From contig NZ_BMJM01000008.1 in NCBI RefSeq assembly GCF_014643455.1, positions 1 to 64,000 on the forward strand: a stretch of DNA of 64,000 bases, given 5' to 3'. Position 1 is the stretch's first letter; every line of letters starts with the position of its first letter. The translations under genes and the position numbers were made by a program. Positions 10,168 through 21,408 of this stretch are shown in pieces. Source of the DNA: Sandarakinorhabdus glacialis. GTDB taxonomy: Bacteria > Pseudomonadota > Alphaproteobacteria > Sphingomonadales > Sphingomonadaceae. Under the pieces are notes generated by a model, which saw only the letters and a list, made by a program, of their open reading frames with translations, was not told the DNA's origin and ran no database searches.

Positions 10168-10671
10168 TTATGCGGCTTTGAGGACCTGCTCGATCTTGAG
10201 CTGGGCGGCGGGTTCGTCGATGTTTTCCATCGCGGCGAGTTCGCGGGCCAGTCGCCCGATGGCAGCTTCGTAGATCTGGCGTTCGGAATAGCTTTGTTCG
10301 GGCTGGTCTTCGGCCCGGTGAAGGTCGCGGACGACCTCGGCTATCGAGACCAGGTCGCCCGAATTGATCTTGGCTTCGTATTCCTGGGCGCGGCGCGACC
10401 ACATGGTGCGCTTGATGCGCGGCTTGCCGCGCAGCGTGGTCAGTGCCTCGGTGAGGGTGGCCTGGCTCGACAGCTTGCGCATGCCGACGGCCTCGGCCTT
10501 GTTGGTCGGGACGCGCAGGGTCATGCGCTCCTTTTCGAAGCGCAGCACGAAGAGTTCGAGGACCGAGCCGGCGATTTCGGAGCGTTGCAGCTCGACGACC
10601 CGGCCGACGCCATGTTTGGGGTAAACGACATAATCACCGACTTCAAAGCCGAGAGCCTTGGCAATTGCCAT
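10168..10671 (-). CDS. cdnL: CarD family transcriptional regulator CdnL
   Basis: A 167-residue protein of the CdnL/CarD family. The N-terminal RNA-polymerase interaction domain (about 1-60) has the family motif GDYVVYPKHGVGRV, and the C-terminal helical domain carries the DNA-contacting region with WSRRAQEYEAKI. CdnL binds the RNA polymerase beta subunit and stabilises open complexes at housekeeping promoters such as those of rRNA. The start at 10671 has GGAA ten bases upstream. The neighbourhood cdnL-fdxA-S4-helicase, all on one strand, is a known alphaproteobacterial arrangement. Confidence 0.9.
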   Translation of the reverse strand: MAIAKALGFEVGDYVVYPKHGVGRVVELQRSEIAGSVLELFVLRFEKERMTLRVPTNKAEAVGMRKLSSQATLTEALTTLRGKPRIKRTMWSRRAQEYEAKINSGDLVSIAEVVRDLHRAEDQPEQSYSERQIYEAAIGRLARELAAMENIDEPAAQLKIEQVLKAA

Positions 10672-11076
10672 GAATAATCGTTCCTTTTCACCCCGAAGCG
10701 CGACGACAGGTGCGAGGATGGCCGCCAAGCCGAGGGACAAACCTGGATCGGCAGCGGCGCGACACTGTCTTCGAGTACGGGCGTCCTGCCTGCTAGACTA
10801 TCTGGCGCGCCACCGACCCGGCAGGGGGCGATTGGTGGACGAACCGGCGACCGCGGCGGTGGTTGGATCCACCGTCACGGCGATCTTGTAGCAGAAAATT
10901 CACCGGAATTCTACTGTCGCGTAGGGCTGGAAGGCCGAGTGCAGCGATATTCCATCGGCAATACGTTATATTGCGGGGATGGGGTGCGTTACCGCGCAGG
11001 GAGAACACCCTCACCCGGGCCGGCGCAAGGGCGCCGTCTCTCGCCTCTCCCGCAGGCGGGAGAGGGGTACAGCAAA
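10672..11076. other. 405-bp intergenic region between fdxA and cdnL
   Basis: No convincing gene is seen. The part near fdxA holds a gene-end hairpin (listed separately) within a dispersed element of the form CCCTCACCCGGGCCG...CCTCTCCCGC, also present in variant form near 16.9 and 31.7 kb. The part near cdnL presumably holds its promoter, but I could not pick one with confidence. Confidence 0.5.
11044..11065 (-). terminator. Hairpin after fdxA
   Basis: CCTCTCCCGC and GCGGGAGAGG form a perfect 10-bp stem with a two-base centre, 12 bases after the fdxA stop. Confidence 0.55.
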
Positions 11077-11400
11077 TCAGCTGCCGGTGAAGTATTTGTC
11101 GAACTTGCCTTCTTCGCCCTTGTGGTCGTCGGCGTCGGCGGGGGTTTCGCCCTTGATGGTGATGTTGGGCCAGCTTGCCGAGAAAGTGGCGTTGAGCTCC
11201 ATCCACTTTTCGAGGCCGCCCTCGGTGTCGGGCAGGATCGCCTCGGCCGGGCATTCGGGTTCGCAGACGCCGCAGTCGATGCACTCGTTGGGATTGATGA
11301 CGACCATGTTCTCGCCCTCGTAGAAGCAATCGACGGGGCAGACTTCCACGCAGTCCATGTACTTGCACTTGATGCAGGCTTCGGTGACGACGTACGCCAT
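11077..11400 (-). CDS. fdxA: Seven-iron ferredoxin FdxA
   Basis: A 107-residue ferredoxin with [3Fe-4S] and [4Fe-4S] cluster motifs: cysteines 9, 17 and 21 with the run CVEVCPVDC, and the second cluster [12 protein letters not shown] near residues 40-51. The C-terminal extension with WPNITIKGE is typical of the Azotobacter-type seven-iron ferredoxins. It is a soluble one-electron carrier; the partner is unknown. It lies between the S4-domain gene and cdnL on the same strand. Confidence 0.93.
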   Translation of the reverse strand: MAYVVTEACIKCKYMDCVEVCPVDCFYEGENMVVINPNECIDCGVCEPECPAEAILPDTEGGLEKWMELNATFSASWPNITIKGETPADADDHKGEEGKFDKYFTGS

Positions 11401-11472
11401 GGTCTCTTCCTCGCGGGACGTGCCCGTCTTGATGCGACGGAACAGGCCCGCCGCTAATGGTTTCGTCGCCTG

Positions 11473-11793
11473 CTAGAACGAGGCCGATACTCCCGTCAAT
11501 GGTGCGGAATATACAGGTGCCAAGCTGCGGGTCAGATCGGTGTAGAGATGACGGGCTTCTTCATAGGGTCCGCGGCGCTCGGAAAGCGCCTCGACACGGA
11601 CGATGATGACCTCGTCGTCGCGGGGAAAACTGATCACCGAGCCGGCGCGAACCAAGGCGGAGGCGCGGTCGATCACCCTGCCGTCTATTCGCAATCGTCG
11701 GCTTTCGCATAGAGTTTGCGCCACGGAGCGTGATTTCGCGAGCCTCGCGAACCACAGCCATTTGTCGAGCCGAAGCCCTGTGCCGTAAACCAA
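11473..11793 (-). CDS. S4-domain RNA-binding protein (Hsp15-like)
   Basis: A 106-residue protein with an S4 RNA-binding domain at the N-terminus (RLDKWLWFARLAKSRSVAQ, then RRLRIDGRVI), as in Hsp15/HslR, which binds 50S subunits with stalled peptidyl-tRNA. It is separated by only three bases from the upstream helicase, so the pair is surely co-transcribed, and RNA is the likely common substrate. Confidence 0.88.
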   Translation of the reverse strand: MVYGTGLRLDKWLWFARLAKSRSVAQTLCESRRLRIDGRVIDRASALVRAGSVISFPRDDEVIIVRVEALSERRGPYEEARHLYTDLTRSLAPVYSAPLTGVSASF

Positions 11794-11796
11794 ATG

Positions 11797-14358
<2,562 letters not shown>

Positions 14359-14625
14359 CGCACCAATGTGGGAATTTGCCGTCAGGATGACAATTCCGCG
14401 GGCGGCGGAGCATCGGACCGGGGGAAGAAACGCTCTCGGCTCATCGCGTCCTTTGCAACGGGATAGCGAACTGAAGACTCGCATGGCTGAACGGCAGATT
14501 CAAGTGACCGTTCCAAGACGTCGGCTGGTCGCACGCATAGTTGTGACAAGCCGTTGCTGGATTGACACAGGGTATGGGGGGAGTCCAAGCAATCACCTGT
14601 CTTGGGCGGCCGTGGGGGCTTCGTC

Positions 14626-16173
14626 TTGTTTCAATCGGATCTGCGCGCCGGAAATGGTGTAGCCGAACTGACGCTGCCCAATAGTGGCGGCTTTGTCGCA
14701 CCGGATTGGCGCGGGCTTTTGCGGCGGACGGTGCCGCAGGATATTCTTGGCATCGGACTGGGCACCGAGGGCGTCACCGATCTTGGCGCCGATATCGGCA
14801 GCAAGCGCTGGTGGCTCGGCATGGCGGCGTGCACGGCGCTGTGCGGGACGGCCTTGTGGCTAGGCAGCATGGTGGTGCCGCTAAGCGAGGCACCGCGGGC
14901 GGTGCTGACGCCGGTGCAGCGCGAGGCATTGCGGCCGTCGATGGTGGCGCCGCTGGCACGCGGCGGAGCGACGGGGGCGGAAGTTTTGCCGCAATCGCGG
15001 CTGGTCGAGGCGCTGGCGGAGACACCCGAGCGGCCACGGCTGGAATTGACGGCGCAGATGCGGGCGCAGGACAGTTTCGAGAGCGTGTTGCGGCGGGCGG
15101 GGGTCGGCCAGGGCGATATTGCCGCGGTGACGGTGCTGGTGCGGCCGGCGGCGAACCTGGGGGCGCTGACCAAGGGGAGCGATATCGACATCGTGCTGGG
15201 GCGGCGGGACAGCAAATCGGTGCCGCGGCCGCTGGAAAGCCTGGGATTTCGGGCGGCGTTCGACTTGCGGCTGGCGCTGAACCGGACCGCCGAGGGCCTG
15301 CAGTTGCAGCGTATCCCGATCGCGATCGATTCGACGCCGCTGCGGGTCAAGGGGCTGGTCGGCGGTAGTCTTTCTCAATCGATGCGCGGCGCCGGGGTGC
15401 CGGGCAATCTGATCGGTGAATATATCAAGACTATGGCCTACGCGGTCGACCTGCAGCGCGGCGTCGGCAAGCGCGACCGCTTCGACATCGTCGTTGAGCG
15501 CGACCGCGCCGAGACGGGCGAGGTCCGCTATGGCCAGCTGTTGTTTGCCGGGGTCGACCGGGTCGGCAAGGAGCCGATCGAGCTGGGGCGGTATGTCTAT
15601 GGCGGCAAGCCGCAGTTCTTCAGGGCCGACGGCGAAAGCGCCAAGAAAGGCCTGATGCGGACGCCGGTCGAAGGCGCGCGGCTGACATCGGCGTTCGGCA
15701 TGCGCTTTCACCCGCTGCTGGCGTATTCGCGGATGCACCAGGGGGTCGATTTCGGGGCGCGCTATGGCTCGCCGATCTATGCGGCGGCGAGTGGCAAGGT
15801 GGCGTATGCGGCACCGCACGGCGGCCATGGCAATTATGTGCGGCTGTTGCACAACAAGGAGTTGGCGACGGCATATGCGCATATGTCGAAGTTTGCCGTG
15901 AGGGCCGGGCAGAGCGTGTCGCAGGGGCAGATCATCGGCTATGTCGGGTCGACGGGGGTGTCGACCGGGCCGCATCTTCATTACGAAGTCTGGTTGCGCG
16001 GCAAGGCGGTCAACCCGGTGCAGCTGAAGTTCATCGGCGGGACGCAGCTTGCGGGCAACGACATGGCGAGCTTCCTTTCGGTGATGAACCGGATGCGGGG
16101 GCTGTCGGTGGCGGGGGTCGCGGTTGCCGAGGCCGTGATGGAGCCCGGGCGGACACGGCGCAAGCGCGGCTGA
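14626..16173 (+). CDS. M23 family metallopeptidase, membrane-anchored
   Basis: A 515-residue protein: a cytoplasmic stretch, one transmembrane helix near residues 60-80 (WWLGMAACTALCGTALWLG), a periplasmic region, and a C-terminal M23 (LytM-like) domain from about residue 350. The zinc ligands are seen in MHQGVDFGARYG (HxxxD) and PHLHYEVW (HxH), so the endopeptidase site is intact and peptidoglycan cross-bridges are the expected substrate. The TTG at 14626 is preferred, with GGGGG seven bases upstream; another in-frame TTG lies at 14602. Stand-alone gene, divergent from the helicase. Confidence 0.88.
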   Translation: MFQSDLRAGNGVAELTLPNSGGFVAPDWRGLLRRTVPQDILGIGLGTEGVTDLGADIGSKRWWLGMAACTALCGTALWLGSMVVPLSEAPRAVLTPVQREALRPSMVAPLARGGATGAEVLPQSRLVEALAETPERPRLELTAQMRAQDSFESVLRRAGVGQGDIAAVTVLVRPAANLGALTKGSDIDIVLGRRDSKSVPRPLESLGFRAAFDLRLALNRTAEGLQLQRIPIAIDSTPLRVKGLVGGSLSQSMRGAGVPGNLIGEYIKTMAYAVDLQRGVGKRDRFDIVVERDRAETGEVRYGQLLFAGVDRVGKEPIELGRYVYGGKPQFFRADGESAKKGLMRTPVEGARLTSAFGMRFHPLLAYSRMHQGVDFGARYGSPIYAAASGKVAYAAPHGGHGNYVRLLHNKELATAYAHMSKFAVRAGQSVSQGQIIGYVGSTGVSTGPHLHYEVWLRGKAVNPVQLKFIGGTQLAGNDMASFLSVMNRMRGLSVAGVAVAEAVMEPGRTRRKRG

Positions 16174-16221
16174 TTGTACGGCGCGGTGGCCAGCGGGCCG
16201 GGCCACCGCTATGGGACTGGC

Positions 16222-16881
16222 ATGCACCGTATCATTGCCACTGCCCTGTTGCTCCTGTCATCCGCGGCATTCGCCTGGCCGCAACCCCAGCGCCCGGTCT
16301 CGAGCATCGTCAGCCCGACTTGGGCGAGCGAGGCAAGCCGCGAAGCCGCGGGTGAAGCGGCGAGCGTGATGCGGCTCCTGAACGTGCGCGCGGGGCAGAC
16401 GGTGGCCGATATCGGCGCCGGCAGCGGTTATTACACGATGCGATTGTCGCCGGTGGTGGGGCCGCGGGGGCGGGTCATCGCGCAGGATATCGTGCCGAAA
16501 TATCTGAACCAGCTGAAGGCACGCGTGCGGCGGGCGGGGCTTAAGAACGTGCGTTTCGTGCTGGGCGGGGAGAATGATCCGCGGTTGCCGGTCGGGGCGG
16601 TCGATACGGCGCTGCTGATCCACATGTACCACGAGATCGCGCAGCCATACGAGCTGCTGTACCGGCTGCGCGCGGCATTGAAGCCCGAGGGGCGGATCGC
16701 GGTCGTCGATCTCGATCGGACGAGCGGGCAGCATGGCATGCCGCGGGCTTTGCTGGTGTGCGAGGTCAAGGCGGTCGGGTATGACCTGGTGTCGATCACG
16801 GATTTGAAGCCGGGGTATCTGGCGGTGTTTCGCAAAGGACCTGCGACCAATCCGGCTGCTGTGCGGGCTTGCCGGGAGTAG
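16222..16881 (+). CDS. Class I SAM-dependent methyltransferase with signal peptide
   Basis: A 219-residue protein with an apparent Sec signal peptide (MHRIIATALLLLSSAAFA) followed by SPTWASEASREAAGEA and a Rossmann methyltransferase core: motif I VADIGAGSGYYTMRL, acidic IAQDIVP, and LLIHMYHEI in the motif IV position. Proteins of this layout recur in Proteobacteria, but SAM is not expected in the periplasm, so the location of action is unclear. The start at 16222 was chosen because it gives the clean signal peptide. The substrate is unknown. Confidence 0.8.
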   Translation: MHRIIATALLLLSSAAFAWPQPQRPVSSIVSPTWASEASREAAGEAASVMRLLNVRAGQTVADIGAGSGYYTMRLSPVVGPRGRVIAQDIVPKYLNQLKARVRRAGLKNVRFVLGGENDPRLPVGAVDTALLIHMYHEIAQPYELLYRLRAALKPEGRIAVVDLDRTSGQHGMPRALLVCEVKAVGYDLVSITDLKPGYLAVFRKGPATNPAAVRACRE

Positions 16882-16937
16882 GGATTTTTTTGGCGCGGGG
16901 GGACACCCCCACCCGGGCCGCGAAGACGCGTCTCTCG

Positions 16938-16958
16938 CCTCCCCCCTTGAGGGGGAGG
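16938..16958. terminator. Hairpin between convergent genes
   Basis: CCTCCCCC and GGGGGAGG form an 8-bp stem between the convergent methyltransferase and 2OG-oxygenase genes; it may serve both. It sits in a dispersed element also seen near 11.0 and 31.7 kb. Confidence 0.5.
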
Positions 16959-16965
16959 ACAAGAA

Positions 16966-17559
16966 TTAGCTGTAGTTGAAACTGATGCTGATGCGTTCGG
17001 TTTTGGCGCTGCCCGAAGGGACTTCGTGGCGGAGCCAGCTTTCCCAGAGGAAGACGGTGCCGGGCTGGGGGACGGCATAGACGAAGTTGCGGGTTTCTTC
17101 CGGCGCGTCCAGAAGGCGCGACGGCGACGCCATCATCAGCGGCAGGCGGGGATCCTCGAGCTTGAGCGCGCCGGCGCCGGGGGGGACCGAGACGTAGACG
17201 GTGCCCGAGACGATGCTGTGCGGGTGGATGTGACCCGAATGACCGCCGCCCTTGAGGACGTTGACCCAGAGGCTGTCGAGTTTGAGGCGCTTTGCAATGT
17301 CAAGGTGGGCGGCGGCGGCGAACGCCTTGACGTGGCGGTCGAGGTCGCGGCGGAGGTCGTCGAAGGCCGGGTCACGCTGCGGCAGGTCGGTGAGCGAGGC
17401 GTAGGAGGTGTAGCCGGCATAGCCGTGCTCCTTCGACCAGGCGCGGCCGGCGCGGTCGTCCCGGGCGAGGCTGCGGCAACTGTGCTCGAGGTCTTCGAGG
17501 AGAGCGGGGTCGATGGCGCCTTCGTAGAAGGGCGTCGGGAAAAGGTTGCGGATGGTCAT
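16966..17559 (-). CDS. 2OG-Fe(II) oxygenase, TIGR02466 family
   Basis: A 197-residue protein matching the TIGR02466 family of putative 2-oxoglutarate/iron dioxygenases. It begins NLFPTPFYEG, as the family does. The iron site appears as HSGHIHPHSIVSGTVYV in the middle, the distal histidine as WLRHEVP, and the 2OG-binding arginine in ERISISFNYS at the end. DPR at about residue 140 is also a family mark. The substrate is unknown. It converges with the exported methyltransferase gene. Confidence 0.85.
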   Translation of the reverse strand: MTIRNLFPTPFYEGAIDPALLEDLEHSCRSLARDDRAGRAWSKEHGYAGYTSYASLTDLPQRDPAFDDLRRDLDRHVKAFAAAAHLDIAKRLKLDSLWVNVLKGGGHSGHIHPHSIVSGTVYVSVPPGAGALKLEDPRLPLMMASPSRLLDAPEETRNFVYAVPQPGTVFLWESWLRHEVPSGSAKTERISISFNYS

Positions 17560-17695
17560 GCGGCGTCCTGACCATTCAGCGGGCGGGAAAGCAAGTGCGG
17601 CGGGTGCGGCGAGGGTGCGTCAACGGTTCGTCGAAAACCACTGTCCTACAGAGAACAAAACCGGAACAATGGTGGCTCGATACGGAGTCGTTGTC

Positions 17696-17788
17696 ATGTT
17701 TACTCTCGATCAATCCGCGCTGATGGGAATTGCGGCGCTTGTTATGTCTATCGCCGCGCTGATCTGGTCGCTGCGACGAAAGCCGTGA
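17696..17788 (+). CDS. Possible 30-residue single-helix membrane protein
   Basis: A short open frame with GGAG eight bases before the ATG. Residues 5-24 are strongly hydrophobic (ALMGIAALVMSIAALIWSL), followed by RRKP, which would fix the end in the cytoplasm. An upstream in-frame ATG at 17669 would make it 39 residues. Small membrane proteins of this kind are often missed; there is no family evidence. Confidence 0.45.
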   Translation: MFTLDQSALMGIAALVMSIAALIWSLRRKP

Positions 17789-17882
17789 TTCGTGCGGCGT
17801 TTCACCCGGCGGAGGCGGGCTTTTTCCGGTTGGTGGTGGAAATGGGCCCCGGTCTTCGCCGGGGTGACGGGTTAGAGAACGC

Positions 17883-18746
17883 CTAGCGGGACCAGCGGGT
17901 GAAGATCGCCGTCGGCAGCAGGATGCCGCGGGCTTGTTCGCGGATGGCCATGTCGCCGGCTTCGATGGTCCCGCCGGCGCCGGCCATGACTTCGTCGGTC
18001 AACGCCTTGATCGCCAGTGCCGACATGCGGATCGCATAGACGGTGAGGACGAGAAAGGTGGCTTCGTCGGACAGGAGCTGCCGGGCTAGGTGCATGAGTT
18101 CAGGCAGGTCGCGTTCGAGGGTCCAGATCTCGCCTTCGGGGCCGCGGCCGTATTTGGGCGGATCGAGCAGGATGCCGTCGTATTTGCTGCCGCGGCGGAC
18201 TTCGCGGCGCATGAATTTCAGCGCGTCGTCGGTCAGCCAGCGCACCGAGGTTTCGGGCAGGCCCGACAGCGCAGCGTTCTCGCGCGCGGAGGCGATGGCC
18301 TTCTTGCTGGCATCGACGTGGGTGACGACCGCGCCGGCTTCGGCGGCGATGAGGCTGCCGACGCCGGTGTAGCCGAACATGTTGAGAATCTTGTCGTTGG
18401 GCTTGATCTTCGCCCGCATCCAGTCCCATTGCGCGCCCATGTCGGGGAAGAAACCGAGATGGCGGAAGGGCGTGTTGACGGCGTTGAAGCGCACCGGGCC
18501 GCGATCGAGCGGCCAGCGCTCGGGGACCTTGCTGGCGAGATCCCAACGGCCGCCGCCCTCATCGTCGCGCCCGCCGGTGAACTCGCCGTCGGATAGCCAT
18601 TCGGGATTGGCGGGTTTCCATAGCGCCTGCGCTTCGGGGCGGATGAAGCTGTAGGGGCCATAGCGTTCGAATTTGCGGCCATCGCCCGAATCGAGGAGGG
18701 CGTAGTCGTCCCATGATTCGGTGATCAGGACATCGAGGCCGGTCAT
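17883..18746 (-). CDS. RlmI-like class I SAM methyltransferase
   Basis: A 287-residue methyltransferase matching the catalytic half of RlmI-type 23S rRNA cytosine-5 methyltransferases: motif I NMFGYTGVGSLIAAEAGA, THVDASKKAI, and the catalytic-region motif LLDPPKYGRGPEGE. The N-terminal PUA domain of RlmI (about 70 residues) is missing, so RNA recognition must differ. It is the last gene of the long cox cluster; its start overlaps the stop of the M16 protease gene by four bases (ATGA). rRNA methylation is likely but the target base is not known. Confidence 0.85.
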   Translation of the reverse strand: MTGLDVLITESWDDYALLDSGDGRKFERYGPYSFIRPEAQALWKPANPEWLSDGEFTGGRDDEGGGRWDLASKVPERWPLDRGPVRFNAVNTPFRHLGFFPDMGAQWDWMRAKIKPNDKILNMFGYTGVGSLIAAEAGAVVTHVDASKKAIASARENAALSGLPETSVRWLTDDALKFMRREVRRGSKYDGILLDPPKYGRGPEGEIWTLERDLPELMHLARQLLSDEATFLVLTVYAIRMSALAIKALTDEVMAGAGGTIEAGDMAIREQARGILLPTAIFTRWSR

Positions 18747-19990
18747 GCGGCGGCTTTTATCGGTCTGGCCTTGGTGACGGCGCCGATTTCGGCGCGCGCC
18801 GGGGCGTAAGCAAGCATTGCCTTCCCGGCGGCGCGGGCGTCGTCGATGGTGACGGCCTCGATTCGCGCCACGACTTCGGATGCCGGCACCCAGCGGCCGT
18901 GGACGAGCAATTGGCGGGCCAGATAGTCGCCCTGCCCTTGCGGGCTTTCGAGCGCCATCAGCAGCGACGCGACGGCGATGGCCTTGGCCCGGGCGAACTC
19001 GGCGGTGTCGAGGGTTTCGGCGGTCTCGGCAAGCACGCGATCGACGAGCTCGCGGGCGCGGGCGGCGTCCTTGCGCGATGTCGCGGCATGGACGCTCATC
19101 AGCCCGCCGTCGGCATAGGGCGAGACCGAGGCGCTGATCGAATAGGCATAGCCGCGTTCCTCGCGGACTTCCTGGAACAAGCGTGACGAGGTGCCGCCGC
19201 CTGCCGCCAGCGTGAACAAAGCGGCCGCGTCGTGCGCGGGGTCGTAATGGCCGGGGGCGGGATAGGCACTGGTCAACTGTGCTTGCTCGAAACGGCGCGA
19301 ATCGATGAACTGGCCCGAGGCGAAGGAGGCGCGTTCGGCGGCGGGTGCAGGCGCGTCGCCGCCATTGCGGAAGGCAGCTTCGGCGAGGCGCATGACTTCG
19401 TCGTGATCGAGCTTGCCGGCGACGACCAGTGTCAGGCGCGAATTGCGGTAGTGGGTGTCGAGCCAGTCGCGGAGATGCGCGGTGGTCAGCCGGGCGAGGC
19501 TTTCCTCGCTGCCGAGGATCGAGCGGCCGAGCGCCTGGCCGGGATAGGCGACCTCCTGCAGGTGATCGAAGACGATGTCGTCGGGGGTGTCGCGGACTTC
19601 GCCCAATTCCTGCAGGACGACGTCCTTTTCGCGGACGAGATCATCTTCGTCGAACCTTGGCGACGTGACGAGATCGGCGATGACGGCGAGGCCGAGCGGC
19701 AGGTCGCGCGCCAATAGCCGGGCGTGAAAGGCTGTCGTGTCGCGCGAGGTCCAGGCGTTGATGCTGCCGCCGACATCTTCGATCTGTTCGGAAATGGCGC
19801 GGGCCGAGCGAGTCGCCGTGCCCTTGAAGACCATGTGCTCGAACAGATGGGCGAGGCCGTTGTGCTCGGGGATTTCGAAGCGCGCGCCGGTTTCGGCGTG
19901 GAGCGCGACGGCGACGGTCTCGACGCCGGGGGTCTGGCAGGTGGCAACGCGCAGGCCGTGGGCGGTATGGGCGATGACGGGGGTTTTCAT
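18743..19990 (-). CDS. M16 family zinc metallopeptidase
   Basis: A 415-residue protease of the M16B (mitochondrial processing peptidase-like) group. The inverted zinc motif HxxEH is seen as HLFEHMVFKGT near residue 49, with the downstream third ligand region VLQELGEVRDTPDD. The glycine-rich GGGTSSRLFQEVREERGYAYSI near the middle is typical of the second domain. It overlaps thrC by four bases and the methyltransferase by four bases. Alphaproteobacterial homologues are the relatives of mitochondrial MPP; the substrate here is unknown. Confidence 0.92.
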   Translation of the reverse strand: MKTPVIAHTAHGLRVATCQTPGVETVAVALHAETGARFEIPEHNGLAHLFEHMVFKGTATRSARAISEQIEDVGGSINAWTSRDTTAFHARLLARDLPLGLAVIADLVTSPRFDEDDLVREKDVVLQELGEVRDTPDDIVFDHLQEVAYPGQALGRSILGSEESLARLTTAHLRDWLDTHYRNSRLTLVVAGKLDHDEVMRLAEAAFRNGGDAPAPAAERASFASGQFIDSRRFEQAQLTSAYPAPGHYDPAHDAAALFTLAAGGGTSSRLFQEVREERGYAYSISASVSPYADGGLMSVHAATSRKDAARARELVDRVLAETAETLDTAEFARAKAIAVASLLMALESPQGQGDYLARQLLVHGRWVPASEVVARIEAVTIDDARAAGKAMLAYAPARAEIGAVTKARPIKAAA

Positions 19991-21396
19991 TCGGCCGCAA
20001 CCGCGAATGCCGGGCGGGCGCGCTCGGCGATGAACGCCTCGATCTTGCCGAGGTCGGCGGGGAGCACGGTAAAGCGTTCCTCGCCGGTCATCAGGCCCTT
20101 GAGGCGGGCGGGCAGTTCCGGACGGACGCCGGTCGCGGCGACGACGGCATCCTGGAACTTGGCGGGATGCGCGGTGGCCAGGGTAACGACCGGGCTGTCG
20201 CAGCTGCTGCGCTGTGCAGCCGCGAGCGCGATGGCCGTGTGCGGATCGATATGCTGGCCGCTGTGATCCTGGGCCCAGCGCATCGCCGCCGCCATTTCGG
20301 CCGAATCGACGCGCGCGGTGTCGAAGGCCAGCGCGGCGCCGGCACGTTGCCCGGCAGGTATGACGACGCCGCCGGTGGCTTCGAAACCGCGCATCGAGGC
20401 GGCGTTGGCACTGCCGTCGCGGCCGGCGAGATCGAACAACAGGCGCTCAAAATTGCTGCTGACCTGGATGTCCATCGACGGCGAGGCGGTCGCGGTGACG
20501 GTGCCGACGCTATAGTCGCCGGTGCCGAGCGCGCGGTGGAGGATGTCGTTTTCGTTGGTGGCGACAATCAGCCGGTCGATCGGCAGGCCCATCTGGCGCG
20601 CCGCATAGCCGGCATAGACATCGCCGAAATTGCCGGTGGGGACCGAAAAGCTGACCGGGCGATCGGGGGCGCCGAGACGGACCGCGGCGTAGAAATAATA
20701 GACGATCTGGAGCATCAGCCGCGCCCAGTTGATCGAATTGACCGCCGACAATGCGAATCGGCTGGCGAAGTCGGTGTCGTTGAACATTGCCTTCACCAGG
20801 CGCTGGGCGTCGTCGAAATTGCCCTCGATGGCGATGTTGTGGACGTTGGGGGCGATGACGGTGGTCATCTGGCGGCGCTGGACTTCGGACACGCGGCCTT
20901 GCGGGTGGAGCATGAAGACTTCGACGCGGTCGCGCCGGGCCAGCGCGTTGATCGCCGCCGAGCCGGTGTCGCCCGAGGTGGCGCCGATCACGGTGATGTG
21001 GCGATCGGAACGGCCGAGGAAGGTTTGGAATAGCAGTCCGAGCGACTGCATGGCGACGTCCTTGAACGCCAGTGTCGGGCCGTGAAACAACTCTAGCAAC
21101 CAATGGCGCTGGTCGAGCTGGACCAGCGGCGTGACGGCGGCGTGGTCGAAATTGCCATAGGCCGCGGTGAACAGGGTGCGCAGTTCGGCGTCGCTAAGGG
21201 CGCCGCCGACGAAGGGCGAGCAGACGCGAACAGCTGTCTCGACATAAGAGAGCCCGTTCATCGCCGAAATGGCGCCCTTGGCGAAGCGCGGCCAGGTCTC
21301 GGGGACGTACAGCCCGCCGTCGCTGGCGAGGCCGGCAAGCGTGACCGCTTCGAAATCGAGGGAGGGCGCGGCGCCGCGAGTGCTGATGTAACGCAT
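19987..21396 (-). CDS. thrC: Threonine synthase
   Basis: A 469-residue PLP enzyme that converts O-phosphohomoserine to threonine. It begins with the family N-terminus MRYISTRGAAPSLDF; the PLP lysine is in the motif HGPTLAFKDVAMQSLG, the phosphate-binding region is GATSGDTGSAAI, and VPTGNFGD is also conserved. It is the longer, bacterial class of the enzyme. It lies 12 bases from the SURF1 gene and overlaps the M16 protease gene, an arrangement common in this group, though it has no metabolic link to the oxidase genes upstream. Confidence 0.96.
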   Translation of the reverse strand: MRYISTRGAAPSLDFEAVTLAGLASDGGLYVPETWPRFAKGAISAMNGLSYVETAVRVCSPFVGGALSDAELRTLFTAAYGNFDHAAVTPLVQLDQRHWLLELFHGPTLAFKDVAMQSLGLLFQTFLGRSDRHITVIGATSGDTGSAAINALARRDRVEVFMLHPQGRVSEVQRRQMTTVIAPNVHNIAIEGNFDDAQRLVKAMFNDTDFASRFALSAVNSINWARLMLQIVYYFYAAVRLGAPDRPVSFSVPTGNFGDVYAGYAARQMGLPIDRLIVATNENDILHRALGTGDYSVGTVTATASPSMDIQVSSNFERLLFDLAGRDGSANAASMRGFEATGGVVIPAGQRAGAALAFDTARVDSAEMAAAMRWAQDHSGQHIDPHTAIALAAAQRSSCDSPVVTLATAHPAKFQDAVVAATGVRPELPARLKGLMTGEERFTVLPADLGKIEAFIAERARPAFAVAAE

Positions 21397-21408
21397 GATG
21401 ACCTGCGA

